Below, one piece after another: positions 6,074-7,922 of a DNA stretch of 7,922 bases. The notes under the pieces are model-generated. The model ran no database searches, was not told the DNA's origin, and saw only the letters and a list, made by a program, of their open reading frames with translations. The first letter of the stretch is position 1; each line of letters opens with the position of its first letter. This DNA is from Candidatus Caccovivens faecavium. GTDB taxonomy: Bacteria > Bacillota > Clostridia > Christensenellales > UBA1242. A program made the position numbers and the translations under genes. Location: positions 1 through 7,922 of the forward strand of contig DVLK01000068.1 of NCBI GenBank assembly GCA_018715545.1, in the 5' to 3' direction.

Positions 6074-6170
6074 TACGAAAAATACTATTAATATTGAGCA
6101 ATTAAATATTTATCTTCTTCAAAAACAGTCTTTTTTCGATAAAGGCTGTCATTTTTTATTATTTTTCGTA
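6074..6170. repeat. Long-range 11-base inverted repeat in the spoIIA leader
   Basis: TACGAAAAATA at 6074-6084 is the exact reverse complement of TATTTTTCGTA at 6160-6170. The arms are 75 bases apart and enclose the terminator-like hairpin at 6125-6157. In RNA they could close a larger leader structure; in DNA they could be two oppositely oriented copies of a protein site. No promoter for spoIIAA is clear in the 5939-6198 intergenic region, apart from an extended -10-like TGCTATTAT at 6171-6179 with no good -35. Confidence 0.5.
6125..6157 (+). terminator. Terminator-like hairpin before spoIIAA
   Basis: ACAGTCTTT (6125-6133) pairs with AAAGGCTGT (6141-6149), nine pairs with one G-U, around a seven-base loop. 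Two bases later comes a run of six T (6152-6157). By form it is an intrinsic terminator pointing towards spoIIAA, whose start is 42 bases further on. No gene precedes it on this strand, so it is either the end of an undetected short transcript or an attenuator in the spoIIA leader. On the minus strand it also has a short T run. Confidence 0.65.
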
Positions 6171-6198
6171 TGCTATTATGCCAGTGAGGAGGAAAAGT

Positions 6199-6507
6199 AT
6201 GCAAATTAAAAGTCGCATATCTAATAACACTCTCTATGTGCTACTTTGTGGCGAACTTGACGAACATTCAGCGAATTATACCAAACTGACGCTTGACGAA
6301 CTCTTTTTAAAGCCGAATTTTCAAAAGATTGTCATTGATTTGAGCGAGCTTTCATTTATGGATTCCACAGGGATAGGGGTGTTAATCGGGCGTTATAAAA
6401 AGATGAAAGATAAAAATATTCCAATCTATATTTGCAATCCGTCAAGTCATGCGGAGAAGATTTTTAAAATGACAGGGCTGTATGAAATCATGCCAAAAAT
6501 TGTTTAA
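6199..6507 (+). CDS. spoIIAA: Anti-sigma F factor antagonist SpoIIAA
   Basis: This encodes a 102-residue STAS-domain protein. When unphosphorylated it binds SpoIIAB and frees sigma-F in the forespore; SpoIIAB phosphorylates it and SpoIIE restores it. The key site is visible as Ser56 in MDSTGIG, matching Ser58 of Bacillus. Other STAS marks are the LCGELDEHSA strand-turn (16-25), the IVIDLSELSFMD strand (44-55) and the final KMTGLYEIMP helix region. I chose the ATG at 6199 because GAGGAGG (6186-6192) lies six bases before it; the in-frame ATG at 6178 has no good site and would add seven untypical residues. It is slightly shorter than the Bacillus protein. spoIIAB starts nine bases after the stop, with the stop codon inside the next Shine-Dalgarno sequence. 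Identification is secured by the following two genes. Confidence 0.93.
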   Translation: MQIKSRISNNTLYVLLCGELDEHSANYTKLTLDELFLKPNFQKIVIDLSELSFMDSTGIGVLIGRYKKMKDKNIPIYICNPSSHAEKIFKMTGLYEIMPKIV

Positions 6508-6516
6508 GGAGAGATT

Positions 6517-6963
6517 ATGAAATATTCAAATTTTATGGAAGTGACTTTTAAAGCACTATCTGTCAATGAGGGCTTTGCCAGAGTTTGTGTGGCTTCTTTT
6601 TGCGTGCAGTTAAATCCATCTGTCGATGAGATAACTGACATCAAAACAGCTGTCAGTGAGGCAGTGACAAACTGCGTTGTACATGCTTATCCTACCATGG
6701 CAAAAGGTGATATCACGCTTAGATGCGAGCTTGAAGATGACATGATAAGCATAACTGTTACTGATAAAGGCGTGGGTATTAAAGACATTGAGAAGGCGCG
6801 CGAGCCTTTTTATACCTCAAAGCCTAGTGAGGAGCGTTCTGGCATGGGCTTCACTGTTATGGAAAGTTTTATGGACAGCGTGGAAGTTACTTCGAACTCG
6901 TTTGGCACAACGGTCAAAATGACTAAAAAAATCGTTAACGCAATGAGCGAAGTGGGATGTTAA
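6517..6963 (+). CDS. spoIIAB: Anti-sigma F factor SpoIIAB (serine kinase)
   Basis: This encodes a 148-residue GHKL-fold anti-sigma factor and protein serine kinase. It holds sigma-F inactive as an ATP-bound dimer and phosphorylates SpoIIAA. The ATP-binding Bergerat motifs are clear: the N box EAVTN with Glu48 and Asn52 (Glu46 and Asn50 in Bacillus), the G1 box DKGVGI (83-88) and the G2 box SGMGF (108-112) after the ATP-lid segment YTSKPSEER. The N-terminal NEGFARV places Arg22 at the position of Bacillus Arg20, which contacts sigma-F. Length is typical. The ATG follows TAAGGAGAG, which includes the spoIIAA stop. The 3' end overlaps sigF by seven bases, suggesting translational coupling that would help keep SpoIIAB and SigF in balance. 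Confidence 0.96.
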   Translation: MKYSNFMEVTFKALSVNEGFARVCVASFCVQLNPSVDEITDIKTAVSEAVTNCVVHAYPTMAKGDITLRCELEDDMISITVTDKGVGIKDIEKAREPFYTSKPSEERSGMGFTVMESFMDSVEVTSNSFGTTVKMTKKIVNAMSEVGC

Positions 6964-7682
6964 GTCAGGAAGAAACGATATCTTTAATCAAAGAAGCTCA
7001 AAATGGCAATCTTGATGCTAAGGAACGACTTATAAAGGAAAATTCTCCTCTCATTAAAAGCGTTGTTAAGTGGTTCCGTAATAAGGGGATTGAGAGCGAT
7101 GATCTCTATCAACTTGGCTGTTTGGGCTTTTTAAAGGCGATAAATAATTTTGACTGCTCATATAATGTCAAATTCTCCACCTATGTTGTGCCAATGGTGA
7201 TAGGAGAAATTAAGCGTTTTATGCGTGATGATGGGGCGGTTAAAGTATCTCGCGCAATTAAAACATTGAATTTAAAAGTTAATAAGTATCTTGACGAATT
7301 TTTTGTGCTTAATAATAGGCGTCCGACCATAGCTGAGATTGCTAAGGCATTTAACATTACAGAACAGGATGTTGTGCTTGTGATGGACTCTGCTAAGATG
7401 CCCGTTTCACTCTTTGCACCGTATGAGGACGGCGAAGAAGAGGGACTTACCATGATTGACCGCTATGATGGAGAGACGGGTGGCTCTGACTTTATCGATA
7501 ACCTTGCACTCAAAGAGGTGGTGGAGAAACTTGACGATAGAGATAAAAAGATAATTTTAATGCGGTATTTTCATGATAAAACTCAAAGCGAGATTGCAAA
7601 GGAGTTAGGCGTATCGCAGGTGCAGGTGTCGCGCCTTGAAAACAAAATACTTGAAACTCTTAAAAAGAAGCTGTCAGGATAA
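6957..7682 (+). CDS. sigF: RNA polymerase sporulation sigma factor SigF
   Basis: This encodes a 241-residue sigma-70 family factor that directs early forespore transcription. Region 2 is seen as DDLYQLGCLGFLKAINNFD and FSTYVVPMVIGEIKRFMRDDG with the VKVSR end (about 48-99), region 3 as RRPTIAEIAKAFNITEQDVV (121-140), and region 4.2 as the helix-turn-helix TQSEIAKELGVSQVQVSRLENKILETLKK (209-237). It lacks the sigma-70 region 1.1, as expected for this group. The late forespore factor SigG is close in sequence, but position after spoIIAA-spoIIAB makes SigF the right call. The ATG overlaps the end of spoIIAB by seven bases; the GTGGG directly before it is a poor, tightly spaced site, so translation probably depends on ribosomes finishing spoIIAB. 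The spoVA genes that often follow sigF are absent; a terminator and tRNA follow. Confidence 0.95.
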   Translation: MLSQEETISLIKEAQNGNLDAKERLIKENSPLIKSVVKWFRNKGIESDDLYQLGCLGFLKAINNFDCSYNVKFSTYVVPMVIGEIKRFMRDDGAVKVSRAIKTLNLKVNKYLDEFFVLNNRRPTIAEIAKAFNITEQDVVLVMDSAKMPVSLFAPYEDGEEEGLTMIDRYDGETGGSDFIDNLALKEVVEKLDDRDKKIILMRYFHDKTQSEIAKELGVSQVQVSRLENKILETLKKKLSG

Positions 7683-7730
7683 AAAATAATAAAAGAGAAA
7701 CTAAGATTTAAATTTTATAAATTAACAAAT

Positions 7731-7758
7731 ATTAGTCAGTGACGAACTGACTAATTTT
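7731..7758 (+). terminator. Intrinsic terminator of the spoIIA operon
   Basis: ATTAGTCAGT (7731-7740) and ACTGACTAAT (7746-7755) are perfect ten-base complements around a GACGA loop. The T run that follows is short (7755-7758, then ATCTTAT). It lies about 50 bases after the sigF stop and before the tRNA promoter, as expected for the operon's end. Confidence 0.75.
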
Positions 7759-7806
7759 ATCTTATAGTAAAATTTGAAGAAAATATAATTTTTTTTGCGT
7801 TTTTTC

Positions 7807-7835
7807 TTGACATTTTTTTTAAATTATCATACAAT
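7807..7835 (+). promoter_or_regulatory. Strong sigma-A promoter of tRNA-Pro
   Basis: TTGACA (7807-7812), 17 bases and TACAAT (7830-7835) form a near-consensus promoter. Initiation near 7842 would leave about 15 bases of 5' leader before the mature tRNA, to be removed by RNase P. The AT-only spacer includes a run of eight T. Confidence 0.9.
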
Positions 7836-7856
7836 AACAAAGCAAGTGTTGTTTAC

Positions 7857-7922
7857 CGGGGTGTGGCTCAGTTGGTAGAGCGCGCGGTTTGGGACCGTGA
7901 GGTCGGGGGTTCGAGACCCTCC
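7857..7922 (+). tRNA. tRNA-Pro (anticodon UGG), 3' end beyond the window
   Basis: The cloverleaf can be traced by hand. The 5' acceptor strand is CGGGGTG (7857-7863), the D stem GCTC/GAGC (7866-7869 with 7878-7881), the anticodon stem CGCGG/CCGTG (7883-7887 with 7895-7899) with loop TTTGGGA and anticodon TGG at 7890-7892, and the T arm GGGGG-TTCGAGA-CCCTC (7905-7921). Only the first base of the 3' acceptor strand is present, so the end and CCA status cannot be seen. UGG reads proline codons, and the sequence resembles the Bacillus tRNA-Pro(UGG). It may be the first of a tRNA cluster. Confidence 0.95.

Noticed and set aside
6178..6198. Upstream ATG of spoIIAA
   Set aside because: No ribosome binding site precedes it, and the strong GAGGAGG lies between it and the ATG at 6199.

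Overview
The window is an AT-rich stretch of a low-GC, Gram-positive, endospore-forming anaerobe of the Clostridia/Firmicutes type. The sequence supports this through a complete spoIIAA-spoIIAB-sigF sporulation cassette, a ylbJ homologue beside pta-ackA-rpmF (an arrangement familiar from clostridia), strong AAGGAG-type ribosome binding sites, textbook sigma-A promoters with 17-base spacers, and U-tailed hairpin terminators. I cannot name a genus from sequence alone.

Layout: (1) 1-1017: promoter, degV-family lipid-binding protein gene and its terminator. (2) 1087-2340: ylbJ on the minus strand, starting at a TTG codon and carrying an unusual Asn/Lys-rich insertion, divergent from the pta promoter. 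(3) 2341-4554: pta and ackA, 12 bases apart, encoding conversion of acetyl-CoA to acetate with ATP formation. (4) 4558-4847: rpmF (ribosomal protein L32) with its own promoter and terminator; yceD/DUF177, often found between ackA and rpmF, is absent. (5) 4969-6000: a nucleoside hydrolase gene on the minus strand with its own promoter and a terminator that overlaps its 3' end. (6) 6001-7758: a 200-base leader containing a terminator-like hairpin and a long-range inverted repeat, followed by spoIIAA-spoIIAB-sigF and a terminator. (7) 7807-7922: a strong promoter and a tRNA-Pro(UGG) gene cut off by the window end.

How the genes work together: Pta and AckA form the acetate branch of fermentation. 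SpoIIAA (antagonist), SpoIIAB (anti-sigma kinase) and SigF form the partner-switching module that turns on forespore transcription; YlbJ is also a sporulation protein. DegV, L32, the nucleoside hydrolase and the tRNA are housekeeping or salvage neighbours transcribed on their own.

I found no CRISPR array, transposon, phage or toxin-antitoxin signature and no clear novel multi-gene system. The most interesting non-coding signal is the spoIIA leader, where a good intrinsic terminator stands between the intergenic region and spoIIAA, enclosed by an 11-base inverted repeat and accompanied by several CGAAAAA-containing motifs that resemble degenerate Spo0A boxes.
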